Assembly: GCA_902522775.1 (NCBI GenBank)
Contig: CABYWQ010000001.1
Location: 375,020 to 439,019 of the forward strand
Origin: Eutrophosalina sp902522775
GTDB taxonomy: Bacteria > Bacteroidota > Bacteroidia > Flavobacteriales > Flavobacteriaceae
Length of the DNA: 64,000 nt
Reading direction: 5' to 3'
Part shown: one piece after another, positions 43,750 to 52,711 of the stretch
Position numbering within the stretch: position 1 is the stretch's first letter
How the letters are laid out: each line of letters starts with the position of its first letter
Translations under genes and position numbers: made by a program
The notes under the pieces: generated by a model
What the model was told of the DNA's origin: nothing
The model's database searches: none
What the model saw: only the letters and a program-made list of their open reading frames with translations

Positions 43750-45021
43750 CTATTTCAGAGAATTAATCATTGCTTCTGCTTTAAGTTTACACTCTTCATA
43801 TTCTTTTTCAGGATCTGAAGCAAAAGTTATTGCACTACCTACATTAATATTAAGACTATTATTATTTGAGTCGTATATGATTGACCTAATAACTACGTTA
43901 AAATCAAAGTTTTTTGATGGAGATATGTAACCAATTGAACCACTATAAATTCCCCTTTGTGTTTTTTCAAATTCATCGATGAGTTCCATTGATTTAATTT
44001 TTGGAGCTCCTGTCATACTGCCCATTGGGAAGGAGCTTTTTAAAATTTCTGAAAATTTTGTTGACTCTTTGATTTCAGCTTCAACAGATGAGATAAGTTG
44101 ATGAACGTTTTTAAATGAATATAAACTTGCTAATTCCTTGACTTTAACAGATCCTTTACAGGCAATTTTAGACAAATCATTTCTTACTAAATCTACAATC
44201 ATGTGATTTTCAGAAAGTTCTTTAGAATTATTTTTTAAATAACTAATGTTTTTTAAATCTTCATGTCTTATTCTATTTTTTCTAATAGTTCCTTTAATTG
44301 GCTCAGTTGTAATTTTATTATTATTTCTTTTAATAAATCGTTCAGGTGATGAGGATATTACATACAGAGAATTATATTTAAAGAAAACACTCATAGGTGA
44401 TTCCGTTAATAAGTTTAGGTTATTATAGGATTGATATGGATCAATATTGATATTTTTAGCATAATAATCAATACAAAAATTAAGTTCATATATATCACCT
44501 AATTTTATTCTCTCTTTGATTTTTTTTATTGTATTTATATATTCCTTCTCCTTAAACCTTTGAAAAAGATTTTTATTAATTGTTTCTGTTTTCTGAGTAT
44601 TCTTATAATTTAATATTTGATTAAATTCAAGGTCAGGGTTAAAACTTGGAATACATAGAACATTTACTACGCCTTTTTTAACCAGTATGACAGTAGCGGG
44701 CTGAAAAAAATACAAATTTGGGATAGTATGTGTAACCTGGTTATGACTTTCTAGATTTTCAATTTCATTTTTTAACTCATAGGATAAAAAACCAAAAATC
44801 CAATCATTGGTTTTTTCTACAAATTCATCTAATTTTTCTAAAGAATTAAAACTTGAAACAATATGACTTTTTTGTCCATATGCAAAAATAAAATCATATG
44901 ACTTAGGGTTATTATTTGAATTCAAAAAAATAGAATTATTATTTTCTTGTGAAAAAAGAATAATTTTTTCTTTAAATTTTTTTAGATCTACTCCTGTAAA
45001 TGACTTTTTTTTTCTTTTCAA
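43750..45021 (-). CDS. pabB: Aminodeoxychorismate synthase component I (PabB/TrpE family)
   Basis: The 423-residue chorismate-binding enzyme has the catalytic core GDIYELNFC, YVISSSPERFI, TEPIKGTIRKN, NHMIVDLVRNDLSKI, SFPMGSMTGAPKIKSM and GIYSGSIGYI. GDIYELN and the short N-terminus fit PabB-type proteins of flavobacteria rather than TrpE, which usually lies in a trp operon. It supplies 4-amino-4-deoxychorismate for folate together with a glutaminase. The start is TTG at 45019-45021; it lies 13 bases upstream of tilS on the same strand. Confidence 0.87.
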   Translation of the reverse strand: MKRKKKSFTGVDLKKFKEKIILFSQENNNSIFLNSNNNPKSYDFIFAYGQKSHIVSSFNSLEKLDEFVEKTNDWIFGFLSYELKNEIENLESHNQVTHTIPNLYFFQPATVILVKKGVVNVLCIPSFNPDLEFNQILNYKNTQKTETINKNLFQRFKEKEYINTIKKIKERIKLGDIYELNFCIDYYAKNINIDPYQSYNNLNLLTESPMSVFFKYNSLYVISSSPERFIKRNNNKITTEPIKGTIRKNRIRHEDLKNISYLKNNSKELSENHMIVDLVRNDLSKIACKGSVKVKELASLYSFKNVHQLISSVEAEIKESTKFSEILKSSFPMGSMTGAPKIKSMELIDEFEKTQRGIYSGSIGYISPSKNFDFNVVIRSIIYDSNNNSLNINVGSAITFASDPEKEYEECKLKAEAMINSLK

Positions 45022-45071
45022 GCTTTAAAAATAATTATAATAAATATCATGTTTAAGATTTTTTTTTGATA

Positions 45072-45105
45072 TTTGTGATGTGATTTACTTAAAAACATAT
45101 AATTT
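45072..45105 (+). promoter_or_regulatory. Candidate promoter of the arginine operon
   Basis: TTTG at 45072-45075, 22 bases, then TATAATTT at 45098-45105 followed by AC. Transcription would begin near 45110 and produce a leader of about 85 nt before the first gene. Confidence 0.4.
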
Positions 45106-45106
45106 A

Positions 45107-45194
45107 CGTAAGCCCAGTCGTGTACGCTGTTCATAGTGCGTACAATCAGTTCTTATCTCTGTCAGATAATTCTTATTAATTAATCATTTTAAAA
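45107..45194 (+). ncRNA. Structured 5' leader of the arginine operon, candidate cis-regulatory RNA
   Basis: The leader is visibly richer in G+C than all neighbouring intergenic DNA. It contains a perfect 7-bp hairpin, TGTACGC (45121-45127) and GCGTACA (45138-45144) around a 10-base loop, and a second hairpin TTATCT / AGATAA (stem 6 bp, loop CTGTC) near 45154-45170. No T-run follows either stem, so it does not look like a terminator; control could act on translation of the first gene or by protein binding. I do not recognise the family. Confidence 0.4.
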
Positions 45195-45725
45195 TTGGAA
45201 ATAGAAATTGCTTCTTTGAAGCACATAAAATATTGTAAAATTATTTCAGAAACCATCACGGATTCAGCAAAAGTAAGAGGTACAGGGATTGCTTTGAGAA
45301 CACCTGAATACATTGAAACAAAAATTAGAAATAAAAATGCAATTATTGCTACAGATGGGAGTAAATTTGCCGGTTTTTGTTACATTGAAATTTGGGGTCA
45401 TGGCAAGTATGTTGCACATTCAGGTCTTATTGTTTATCCTGATTACCGAGGAATAGGGCTTGCAAAAAAAATAAAGAAGAAAACTTTTGAATATTCAAAA
45501 GAAAAATATCCTAATACAAAGATTTTTGGCATAACTACAGGTTTAGCTGTAATGAAAATTAATTATGGATTAGGTTATGAACCAGTAACTTTTTCTGAAT
45601 TAACCGATGATAAGGAGTTTTGGAAAGGGTGTCAAACTTGTAAAAACTATGATATTCTTGAAAGAACTAGAAGAAAAATGTGTTTATGTACTGGAATGTT
45701 ATATAACCCAAATAAAAATATATGA
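45195..45725 (+). CDS. GNAT-family N-acetyltransferase of the arginine operon (probable N-acylglutamate-forming step)
   Basis: The 176-residue GNAT protein has the acetyl-CoA loop YRGIGLAKKI at residues 84-93 and strand motifs FAGFCYIEIWGHGKYVAHSGLIV (key part AHSGLIV). The C-terminus carries four cysteines (C146, C149, C163, C165; CQTC and CLC) that could bind a metal. As first gene of an arg operon without argA or argJ, it is the natural candidate for acylation of glutamate. The start is TTG at 45195 (MEIEIASLKHIKYC), the homologue position. It overlaps argG by 4 bases. Confidence 0.75.
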   Translation: MEIEIASLKHIKYCKIISETITDSAKVRGTGIALRTPEYIETKIRNKNAIIATDGSKFAGFCYIEIWGHGKYVAHSGLIVYPDYRGIGLAKKIKKKTFEYSKEKYPNTKIFGITTGLAVMKINYGLGYEPVTFSELTDDKEFWKGCQTCKNYDILERTRRKMCLCTGMLYNPNKNI

Positions 45726-46912
45726 AAAAAATAGTTTTAGCATACAGTGGAGGTTTAGACACCTCATATTGTTTAAAAAAATTTACCAACGAAGGATTTA
45801 AAGTACACGCTGTAAGTGTAAACACCGGAGGTTTTACTAAAAAGGAATTAAATAAAATTAAAGAAAATGCATATAAATTAGGAGCTGTAAATTATGTGTC
45901 AATAAATTCAATAAATAATTTTTATGAAAAAATTATAAAATTTATGGTTTTTGGAAATGTTTTAAGAAATAATGTTTATCCTCTTTCAGTAAGTTCAGAA
46001 AGAATCATTCAAGCTATTGAAATTGTCAAATATGCAAAAAAAAATAATTGTGATTTTATAGCTCATGGAAGTACTGGCGCTGGAAATGATCAAGTAAGAT
46101 TTGATATGATTTTTCAAATTTTAGCACCTGAAATTAAAATATTAACACCTATTCGAGATAATAGTATTTCAAGAGAAGATGAACTTAATTATTTAAAAGA
46201 AAATAAAATTAATTTAAATTGGAATAAAGCTAAATATTCAATAAATAAGGGTCTGTGGGGAACAAGTATTGGTGGTGATGAAACTTTAACATCAAATAAA
46301 AAACTTCCTGAAGAAGCATACCCTACTAAATTAAAAAATAAAAAATCTAAAAAATTAACAATTGAATTTAAAAATGGTGAAATTGAGGGTTTAAATGGAA
46401 AAAAAATAGACAAAATAAAAGCAATAGAGAAGATTTCTGAAATATGTGATTCTTATTGTATTGGTAGAGATATTCATGTTGGGGATACTATAATGGGAAT
46501 TAAAGGAAGAGTTGGTTTTCAGGCAGGTGGCCCACAATTAATAATAAAAGCACATCACCTTCTTGAAAAACATACACTTACAAAATGGCAGTTATTTCAA
46601 AAAGATAGAATTTCTGATTTCTATGGAATGCTATTACATGAAGGACAATATTTAGATCCTGTAATGAGAAATATTGAGGCATTTTTATTGTCTAGTCAAT
46701 CAAAAGTTTCAGGAAGTGTTATTATAACCTTGTTTCCTTACAGGTTTGAGCTTGATGGCATTGTTTCAGAAAATGATTTAATGAATTCAAATTTTGGACT
46801 TTATGGTGAAAAAAATAAACTTTGGGATTCAAATGATGCAAAAGGATTTATAAAAATACTTTCAAGTCAAAATAAAATTTATCAAAACGTAAATGAAAAA
46901 AATAATAATTAA
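45722..46912 (+). CDS. argG: Argininosuccinate synthase
   Basis: The 396-residue protein has the ATP pyrophosphatase loop AYSGGLDTSYCL near the N-terminus, GSTGAGNDQVRFD, LWGTSIGGDETL, and HVGDTIMGIKGR. It joins citrulline to aspartate. The C-terminal part (YGMLLHEGQYLDPVMR, key motif HEGQYLDP) matches the family. ATGA overlap with the GNAT gene and 20-base overlap with argC indicate one operon. Confidence 0.94.
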   Translation: MKKIVLAYSGGLDTSYCLKKFTNEGFKVHAVSVNTGGFTKKELNKIKENAYKLGAVNYVSINSINNFYEKIIKFMVFGNVLRNNVYPLSVSSERIIQAIEIVKYAKKNNCDFIAHGSTGAGNDQVRFDMIFQILAPEIKILTPIRDNSISREDELNYLKENKINLNWNKAKYSINKGLWGTSIGGDETLTSNKKLPEEAYPTKLKNKKSKKLTIEFKNGEIEGLNGKKIDKIKAIEKISEICDSYCIGRDIHVGDTIMGIKGRVGFQAGGPQLIIKAHHLLEKHTLTKWQLFQKDRISDFYGMLLHEGQYLDPVMRNIEAFLLSSQSKVSGSVIITLFPYRFELDGIVSENDLMNSNFGLYGEKNKLWDSNDAKGFIKILSSQNKIYQNVNEKNNN

Positions 46913-47879
46913 AGCTGGAATTGTTGGTGCTTCAGGTTATACTGGAGGTGAATTAATAAGACTATTAATTTCTCACCCATTTGTTAATTTAGAGGTTGCT
47001 TTAAGCAAGACCCAAAAAAATAAAAAAATTACCGATGTTTTTGTTGATATTACAGGTGAAACTGATCTTTGTTTTACTGATAAAATTGAAAAAAAAATAG
47101 ATGTTTTGTTCTTGTGTTCAGGACATAGTAAATCAAAATTATTTTTAGAAGAAAACCATATCGATAAAACTACAAGAATTATCGATCTAAGTCAGGATTT
47201 TAGAAATGATAATTTCTTTATTAAAACAAAAAGAAAATTTATATATGGCTTACCAGAAATTAATAAATCATTGATTAAAAAAGCTTACAATATTGCAAAT
47301 CCAGGATGTTTTGCAACTGCTATAATTTTAGGTCTCCTTCCATCTGTTAAAGACAATCTTATTGATGATGAAATCTATTCAAATGCTATTACTGGAAGCA
47401 CTGGAGCAGGAATTATTCCTTCAGATAGTACGCACTATAGCTGGAGAAACAATAATATCAGTTGGTATAAGCCTTTTGAACATCAACATCTTGAAGAAAT
47501 CAATAATACGCTTTTTAAACAAAGCAAAAGAAAAAACAACATTAACCTTCTTACTTACAGAGGACCATTTACAAGAGGAATATACTGTAATAGTTATTTT
47601 AGATCAAATAAATCAATCAATGAAATAATAGATTTATATAAAACATTCTACAAAAAAACTGCATTTGTAAAAATTTCAAAAAGTGAAATTGATATAAAAA
47701 ATGTGGTTAATTCAAACAAATGTTTAATCCATGTAAAAAAAATAAATGATAAAATTTTAATCACATCTGTGATTGATAACCTTATAAAAGGAGCATCTGG
47801 TCAAGCAATCCAAAATATGAACTTAATGTTCGGTCTAGATGAAAAATCTGGAATCAATTTAAAATCAATAATATATTAA
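46893..47879 (+). CDS. argC: N-acetyl-gamma-glutamyl-phosphate reductase
   Basis: The 328-residue protein has the Rossmann motif VGASGYTGGELIRLL, the catalytic cysteine in NPGCFAT, TGSTGAG and the histidine-bearing PFEHQHLEEI, with THRGPFTRGIY-like LTYRGPFTRGIY. It reduces the acyl-glutamyl phosphate to semialdehyde with NADPH. It starts inside the argG 3' end and is followed after 1 base by proC. Confidence 0.94.
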   Translation: MKKIIIKAGIVGASGYTGGELIRLLISHPFVNLEVALSKTQKNKKITDVFVDITGETDLCFTDKIEKKIDVLFLCSGHSKSKLFLEENHIDKTTRIIDLSQDFRNDNFFIKTKRKFIYGLPEINKSLIKKAYNIANPGCFATAIILGLLPSVKDNLIDDEIYSNAITGSTGAGIIPSDSTHYSWRNNNISWYKPFEHQHLEEINNTLFKQSKRKNNINLLTYRGPFTRGIYCNSYFRSNKSINEIIDLYKTFYKKTAFVKISKSEIDIKNVVNSNKCLIHVKKINDKILITSVIDNLIKGASGQAIQNMNLMFGLDEKSGINLKSIIY

Positions 47880-47880
47880 T

Positions 47881-48666
47881 ATGAAAATTGCAATAATAGG
47901 AGTTGGTAATTTAGGTCTAAGTATAGCAAAAGGTCTACTAATTAGCGATAAAATTACATCTTTATATCTTACTAAAAATAAAATATCAACTATTAAAGAA
48001 TATAATGAAATCGAAAATGTTTTTGTTACAAATGATAACATTGAGGCAGTTTCAAATTCTGATATAATTATAATTTCAGTTCAACCAAACGACGCTTTAT
48101 ATATACTTGAAAACATAAAAAAACATATTCAAGAAAATCACATTATAATATCAACAATAACAGGGTTAAAAATAAATGAAATTGAAAAAGTTATAGGCGC
48201 GGATAAAAAGATTATCAGATCCATGCCAAACACAGCAATTTCTGTTAGAAAATCATTGACATGTATATGCTCTAATGATTCAGGATTACCATTTTTAGAT
48301 TTATGTATTTCAATTTTTAATAGTGTAGGTAAGGCTATAATTATTGATGAAAGTAAAATGCAATCAGCCACTGTAATGTGCGCTAGTGGTATTGCTTTTT
48401 GGATGAGAATTATAAGAGCTATGGCACAAGGTGGAGTTGAACTAGGTTTTGAAGCAAAAGATTCTCTTGAAATCTCATACAGAACAGCACAAGGAGCAAT
48501 TAGTTTATTAGAAAAAAACAAAACACATCCAGAGGAGGAAATTGATAAAGTCACAACACCAAGCGGATGTACGATAAAGGGTATAATAGAAATGGAAAAT
48601 AAAGGTCTTAGTTCTGCAATAATTCATGGATTAATTTCATCACACGAAAAAATTAACAACATCTAA
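47881..48666 (+). CDS. proC: Pyrroline-5-carboxylate reductase
   Basis: The 261-residue protein has IAIIGVGNLGLSIAKGL (key motif GVGNLG), IISVQPND, IIRSMPNTAISV and the C-terminal dimer domain with TTPSGCTIKGIIEMEN (key motif TPSGCTIKG). It makes proline from P5C. Its presence inside the arginine operon is usual in flavobacteria and links both glutamate-derived pathways. Its stop overlaps the start of the carbamoyltransferase (TAATG), precisely where argD stands in related operons. Confidence 0.93.
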   Translation: MKIAIIGVGNLGLSIAKGLLISDKITSLYLTKNKISTIKEYNEIENVFVTNDNIEAVSNSDIIIISVQPNDALYILENIKKHIQENHIIISTITGLKINEIEKVIGADKKIIRSMPNTAISVRKSLTCICSNDSGLPFLDLCISIFNSVGKAIIIDESKMQSATVMCASGIAFWMRIIRAMAQGGVELGFEAKDSLEISYRTAQGAISLLEKNKTHPEEEIDKVTTPSGCTIKGIIEMENKGLSSAIIHGLISSHEKINNI

Positions 48667-49610
48667 TGAAAAACTTTATTAACATTAATGATGTCTTTGA
48701 TTACAATAAGCTTTTGAATGAAGCTTTAGATTTAAAGAAAAATGAAATAGATATTTCCACTGGAAAAAACAAAACCTTAGGTTTGATTTTTTTTAATCCA
48801 AGCTTGAGAACCAGACTTAGTTCTATTAAGGCTGCCCACAATCTTGGTATGAATGTGATTGAAATGAACTTTGATAAACAAGGTTGGAAATTGGAATTTA
48901 ATAACAATGTAATTATGAATTCTAACAAAGCTGAACATATTAAAGAAGCTGCACAAGTAATAAGTCAATATTGTGATATTATTGGTATTAGATCATTTGC
49001 ATCATTAAAAAACAAAAAGATTGATGAAAAAGAAACAATAATCAAATCATTTAAAAAGTATGGTACAATCCCTGTTATAAATCTTGAAAGTTCTTGTTAT
49101 CATCCTTTACAAGCTCTTGCCGATGCAATTACAATAAGTGAAATGGTTAAGAAAAAAAATCCAAAAATTATTCTTTCTTGGACTCCGCACGTTAAACCAC
49201 TTCCACATGCAGTTGCTAATTCATTTGTAAATATGGCAAACAGACTTAATTATGATATTAAAATTTCAAATCCAAAGGGATGTAATCTTAATAAGAATAT
49301 AACAAAAGGAATTGAAATAATTAATAATCAAGAAGAAGCGTTTAAAGATGCTGATATTATTTATGCAAAAAACTGGTCTAGCTATGATGAATATGGAAAA
49401 ATTATAAAAACTGAAAAATCATGGACAATTGATAATAATAAAATGAATTTAACAAATAATGCAATATTTATGCATTGCCTTCCAGTTAGACGAAATGTTG
49501 TGGTAAAAGATGAAGTTCTAGATAGTAATAGATCAGTTGTTATTGAACAATCAAAAAACAGAATTTACAGTGCTCAAATAATTCTTAAAAAAATTATTAA
49601 TGAAATCTAA
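48666..49610 (+). CDS. N-acyl-L-ornithine carbamoyltransferase (acetyl- or succinylornithine type)
   Basis: The 314-residue protein has the carbamoyl phosphate loop FFNPSLRTR at residues 42-50, CYHPLQALAD, the WTPHVKPLPHAVANS segment and HCLPVRRN near the C-terminus. It is of the acylornithine type rather than ArgF (GWKLEF and KPLPHAV segments are typical). The residue that, as I recall, sets acetyl versus succinyl specificity (Glu92 in the Xanthomonas enzyme, Pro90 in Bacteroides) aligns with Ala89 here (NKAEH), so the sequence favours neither plainly; a small residue points to succinylornithine. Confidence 0.87.
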   Translation: MKNFININDVFDYNKLLNEALDLKKNEIDISTGKNKTLGLIFFNPSLRTRLSSIKAAHNLGMNVIEMNFDKQGWKLEFNNNVIMNSNKAEHIKEAAQVISQYCDIIGIRSFASLKNKKIDEKETIIKSFKKYGTIPVINLESSCYHPLQALADAITISEMVKKKNPKIILSWTPHVKPLPHAVANSFVNMANRLNYDIKISNPKGCNLNKNITKGIEIINNQEEAFKDADIIYAKNWSSYDEYGKIIKTEKSWTIDNNKMNLTNNAIFMHCLPVRRNVVVKDEVLDSNRSVVIEQSKNRIYSAQIILKKIINEI

Positions 49611-50367
49611 ATTAACTATTATAAAAATTGGTGGAAAAATTATTTCAAATAATAATTTATTAGAAAAGTACATAAAAAAAATAACTAATTTTTCAGGAAA
49701 TATTATTCTTGTACACGGTGGAGGAAATATTGCTAATGAATATTTTAAAGAAAATAACTATTCAATTAAAATGATTGATGGAAGAAGGGTTACGGATAAA
49801 AAAACTTTAAAAAAATTAGTCATGTTATATGCTGGTTTAATTAATAAAAATATAATATCAAAACTAAGCTCTTCAGAGAAAAAATATATTGGATTAAGCG
49901 GAATTGATTCTAGAGTTATAATTAGTGAAAAAAGAAAAATTAAAAAAATTGATTATGGTTATGTTGGAGATATAAAAAAAATTGATGGAGATTTTATTAA
50001 TCTTTTAATTAAAAATAAAACATTTCCTGTTTTTTGTCCGATTACAGCTAATAAAAATGGAGAATTATTAAATACAAATGCAGATACTATTGCAACAATG
50101 ATAGCAATTGAAATGGCAAAATATTTTCAAGTAGATTTGATTTATTTTTTTGATAAACCAGGTGTTTTAATTAATGGTCGTACCATTAAAAAAATAAACA
50201 ATATAAAATTTTTAAATTATGTAAAAAATAATGAAATCAAAGATGGAATGATTCCAAAAATTCAGAACTCATTAGAAGCAATAAGATGTGGAGTTAAAAA
50301 AGTTTTGATTGGAGATATTAATATATTTGAAAACCCTAATAATTGTACAGAAGTATGTTTAAATTAG
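49600..50367 (+). CDS. argB: Acylglutamate kinase
   Basis: The 255-residue amino-acid kinase has IIKIGGKIISN, VHGGGNIANEY, MIDGRRVTDKKTL and the nucleotide-binding NTNADTIATMIAIEMA (key motif NTNADTIA), then IKDGMIPKI. It phosphorylates the gamma carboxylate of N-acylglutamate. The ATG overlaps the carbamoyltransferase by 11 bases and the stop overlaps argE by 13 bases. Confidence 0.92.
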   Translation: MKSKLTIIKIGGKIISNNNLLEKYIKKITNFSGNIILVHGGGNIANEYFKENNYSIKMIDGRRVTDKKTLKKLVMLYAGLINKNIISKLSSSEKKYIGLSGIDSRVIISEKRKIKKIDYGYVGDIKKIDGDFINLLIKNKTFPVFCPITANKNGELLNTNADTIATMIAIEMAKYFQVDLIYFFDKPGVLINGRTIKKINNIKFLNYVKNNEIKDGMIPKIQNSLEAIRCGVKKVLIGDINIFENPNNCTEVCLN

Positions 50368-51425
50368 ATACATTGCAAGAAGAATCAATTAGCTTATTAA
50401 AAGAATTGATTACTATTAAATCTTTCTCTTTTGAAGAAGATAAAACTGCGAGTAAAATTGAAAGTTGGTTGCAAAAAAAAGATATTGAAACTAAAAGAAT
50501 TAAAAATAATATAATATCGTACAACAAATATTATGATTCTAATAAGCCAAATATTCTTCTTAATTCCCATCACGATACAGTTGAGCCAAATTCAGCATAT
50601 ACATTCAATCCATACGAACCTAAAGTAATTGACAAAAAGCTTTATGGACTTGGTAGCAATGACGCAGGTGGAGCTTTGGTTAGCTTGATTTCAACTTTTG
50701 TTTATTTTTATAATAGAAAAGACTTAAAACATAATATTATTTTACTTGCATCTGCTGAAGAAGAAAGATCAGGTCCAAATGGAATAAGTAGTATTATGCC
50801 TAAATTACCTAAAATTGACTTAGCAATTATTGGAGAACCAACATTAATGGATATTGCTATTGCAGAAAAAGGATTAATTGTTTTTGATTTAATAGTTAAA
50901 GGTACGTCAAGTCATGCTGCTCATAACAATAATGATAATTCAATTTATAAAGCAATCAAAATTATCGATGATATCTCAAAAATAAAATTCTCAAAAAAGT
51001 CTGACTTGTTAGGTGAAGTAAAACTAACAGTTACTCAAATAAATGCTGGTGTGCAACACAATGTTGTTCCTGCCGATGTTAAAATTGTTTTAGATGCAAG
51101 AATAAATGACAAATACAGTAATCTTGAAATTTATGAAATATTAAAAAATGAATTAGATTGTGAAATTAATGCAAGAAATTTAGAACTAAACTCTTCATCA
51201 ATTTCAAAAAGTCATAAAATTGTAAAGGCTGGTAATTCCTTGGGATTTAAAATATACGGATCTCCTACCCTTTCTGATCAAGCAAAAATAAATTGTAATT
51301 CAATAAAATTAGGACCAGGAAATTCATTAAGATCGCATACAGCAAATGAGTTTATTTATATTGAAGAAATAACTAATGGTGTAAAAAAATATATAGAATT
51401 AATTGAAAAATATACGTTATTATGA
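50355..51425 (+). CDS. argE: Acylornithine/acylcitrulline deacylase (M20 family)
   Basis: I start at ATG 50355 (MFKLDTLQEESI); a TTG at 50343 is a weaker alternative. The 356-residue M20 peptidase-family protein has the metal motif NSHHDTVEP, GLGSNDAGG, the catalytic ASAEEE, GEPTLMDIAIAEKG and the dimerisation-domain KGTSSHAA. In an operon using an acylornithine carbamoyltransferase, the enzyme would remove the acyl group from N-acylcitrulline rather than from ornithine; that is pathway inference. Its stop overlaps argH (ATGA). Confidence 0.9.
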   Translation: MFKLDTLQEESISLLKELITIKSFSFEEDKTASKIESWLQKKDIETKRIKNNIISYNKYYDSNKPNILLNSHHDTVEPNSAYTFNPYEPKVIDKKLYGLGSNDAGGALVSLISTFVYFYNRKDLKHNIILLASAEEERSGPNGISSIMPKLPKIDLAIIGEPTLMDIAIAEKGLIVFDLIVKGTSSHAAHNNNDNSIYKAIKIIDDISKIKFSKKSDLLGEVKLTVTQINAGVQHNVVPADVKIVLDARINDKYSNLEIYEILKNELDCEINARNLELNSSSISKSHKIVKAGNSLGFKIYGSPTLSDQAKINCNSIKLGPGNSLRSHTANEFIYIEEITNGVKKYIELIEKYTLL

Positions 51426-52702
51426 AGCTTTGGACCAGAACAGACAATTTAAATAAAATGATTGAAAACTTTACAGTGGGTAGTGATAGACAATATGACA
51501 TGTATTTGGCTAAGTATGATGTATTAGCAAGTAAGGTACACGTTAAAATGCTTAATAAAATTAGAATATTAAATGATCTTGAAGAAAAATCATTAATTAG
51601 AGAGCTTAATAACATTCAAAAATTAATTAGTAACCAAAATTTTAAAATTGAAGATAAATTTGAAGACATACATTCAAAAATTGAATTCTATTTAACCGAT
51701 AAATTAGGAGATCTAGGAAAAAAAATTCATACTGGAAGATCAAGAAACGACCAAGTTCTTGTTGCATTGCAGCTGTTTTTAAAAGATGAAATTTCAAATA
51801 TTAAAAATCATATTAGAGATTTATTTGATTCATTGATAGTGTTATCTAAAAAACATTCAAAAGATTTACTTCCGGGCTACACTCATTTACAATCAGCAAT
51901 GCCATCATCATTTGGCTTATGGTTGTCTTCTTATGCTGAATCAATGATTGATGATATTTTATTTTTCAATACAGCATATGAAATAAATAACCAAAATCCA
52001 TTAGGGAGTGCAGCAGGATATGGAAGTTCTTTTAAAATAGATAGGGAATTCACAACTAAAGAATTAGGGTTTGATCAGTTAAAATATAATGTTGTTGCTT
52101 CTCAAATGAACAGAGGAAAAATAGAGAAAAGCGTTTCAATTGCGATTAGCTCAATAGCCACCACTCTATCAACATTTTGTACTGATATATGTTTATATAT
52201 GTCTCAAGAATTCAATTTTATTTCATTTCCTAATGAATTAACAACAGGTTCAAGTATAATGCCTCATAAAAAAAATCCAGATGTATTTGAATTGATAAGA
52301 TCTAAATGTAATTCCCTTAAATCTCTTCCAAATGAATTTAGTTTAATGTCAAATAATTTAACAAGTGGATATCATAGAGATTTACAATTGTTCAAGGGAA
52401 AGATCATAGAAGCATTAAAAGACATATTAGACTGTCTGAAAATTTTCAATTATTCTATTAAAAAAATAAATATTAAAAAAAATATTCTTGATGATAAGAA
52501 ATATGAATATATATTTTCAGTGGAGAATTTAAATAAATTGGTTCAAAAAGGATATACTTTTAGAGATGCTTATAATGAAATTTCTAATCAAATAAAGAGC
52601 AAATCATATGTGCCTGACAAAATAATAAATCATGAGTTAATTGGGGGAATTGACAATTTATGTTTAGATGAAATAAAATTAAAAATGAAAAAATTTTTTT
52701 AA
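51422..52702 (+). CDS. argH: Argininosuccinate lyase
   Basis: The 426-residue fumarase/aspartase-superfamily protein has HTGRSRNDQV, GYTHLQSAMP, NPLGSAAGYG and the mobile catalytic loop GSSIMPHKKNPDVFE. It splits argininosuccinate into arginine and fumarate, completing the pathway. It starts inside the argE stop (ATGA). Slightly short C-terminus but no motif missing. Confidence 0.94.
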   Translation: MKLWTRTDNLNKMIENFTVGSDRQYDMYLAKYDVLASKVHVKMLNKIRILNDLEEKSLIRELNNIQKLISNQNFKIEDKFEDIHSKIEFYLTDKLGDLGKKIHTGRSRNDQVLVALQLFLKDEISNIKNHIRDLFDSLIVLSKKHSKDLLPGYTHLQSAMPSSFGLWLSSYAESMIDDILFFNTAYEINNQNPLGSAAGYGSSFKIDREFTTKELGFDQLKYNVVASQMNRGKIEKSVSIAISSIATTLSTFCTDICLYMSQEFNFISFPNELTTGSSIMPHKKNPDVFELIRSKCNSLKSLPNEFSLMSNNLTSGYHRDLQLFKGKIIEALKDILDCLKIFNYSIKKINIKKNILDDKKYEYIFSVENLNKLVQKGYTFRDAYNEISNQIKSKSYVPDKIINHELIGGIDNLCLDEIKLKMKKFF

Positions 52703-52711
52703 ATATATTTA

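Noticed and set aside
43750..45021. Identity as anthranilate synthase component I (TrpE)
   Set aside because: There is no trp operon context, the N-terminal domain is short and the closest recalled pattern is PabB of flavobacteria, although the two families are hard to separate by eye.
45120..45179. GTG-initiated 19-codon frame through the arginine leader hairpins
   Set aside because: It has no arginine codons, no promoter spacing that fits and its content is explained by the hairpin arms; a structured RNA is the simpler reading.
45607..45801. 64-codon frame across the GNAT/argG junction
   Set aside because: It overlaps two solid genes in another frame and has no recognisable features.
49600..50367. 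Possible CRISPR-like or tandem repeats in A/T-rich stretches such as the argB and ribB regions
   Set aside because: Inspection shows only homopolymer and Lys/Asn codon bias, with no regular repeat-spacer pattern.
52704..52711. TATATTTA as promoter of the sulfatase
   Set aside because: It touches the ATG directly, so transcription would begin inside the coding sequence; such matches are expected by chance in this AT-rich DNA.
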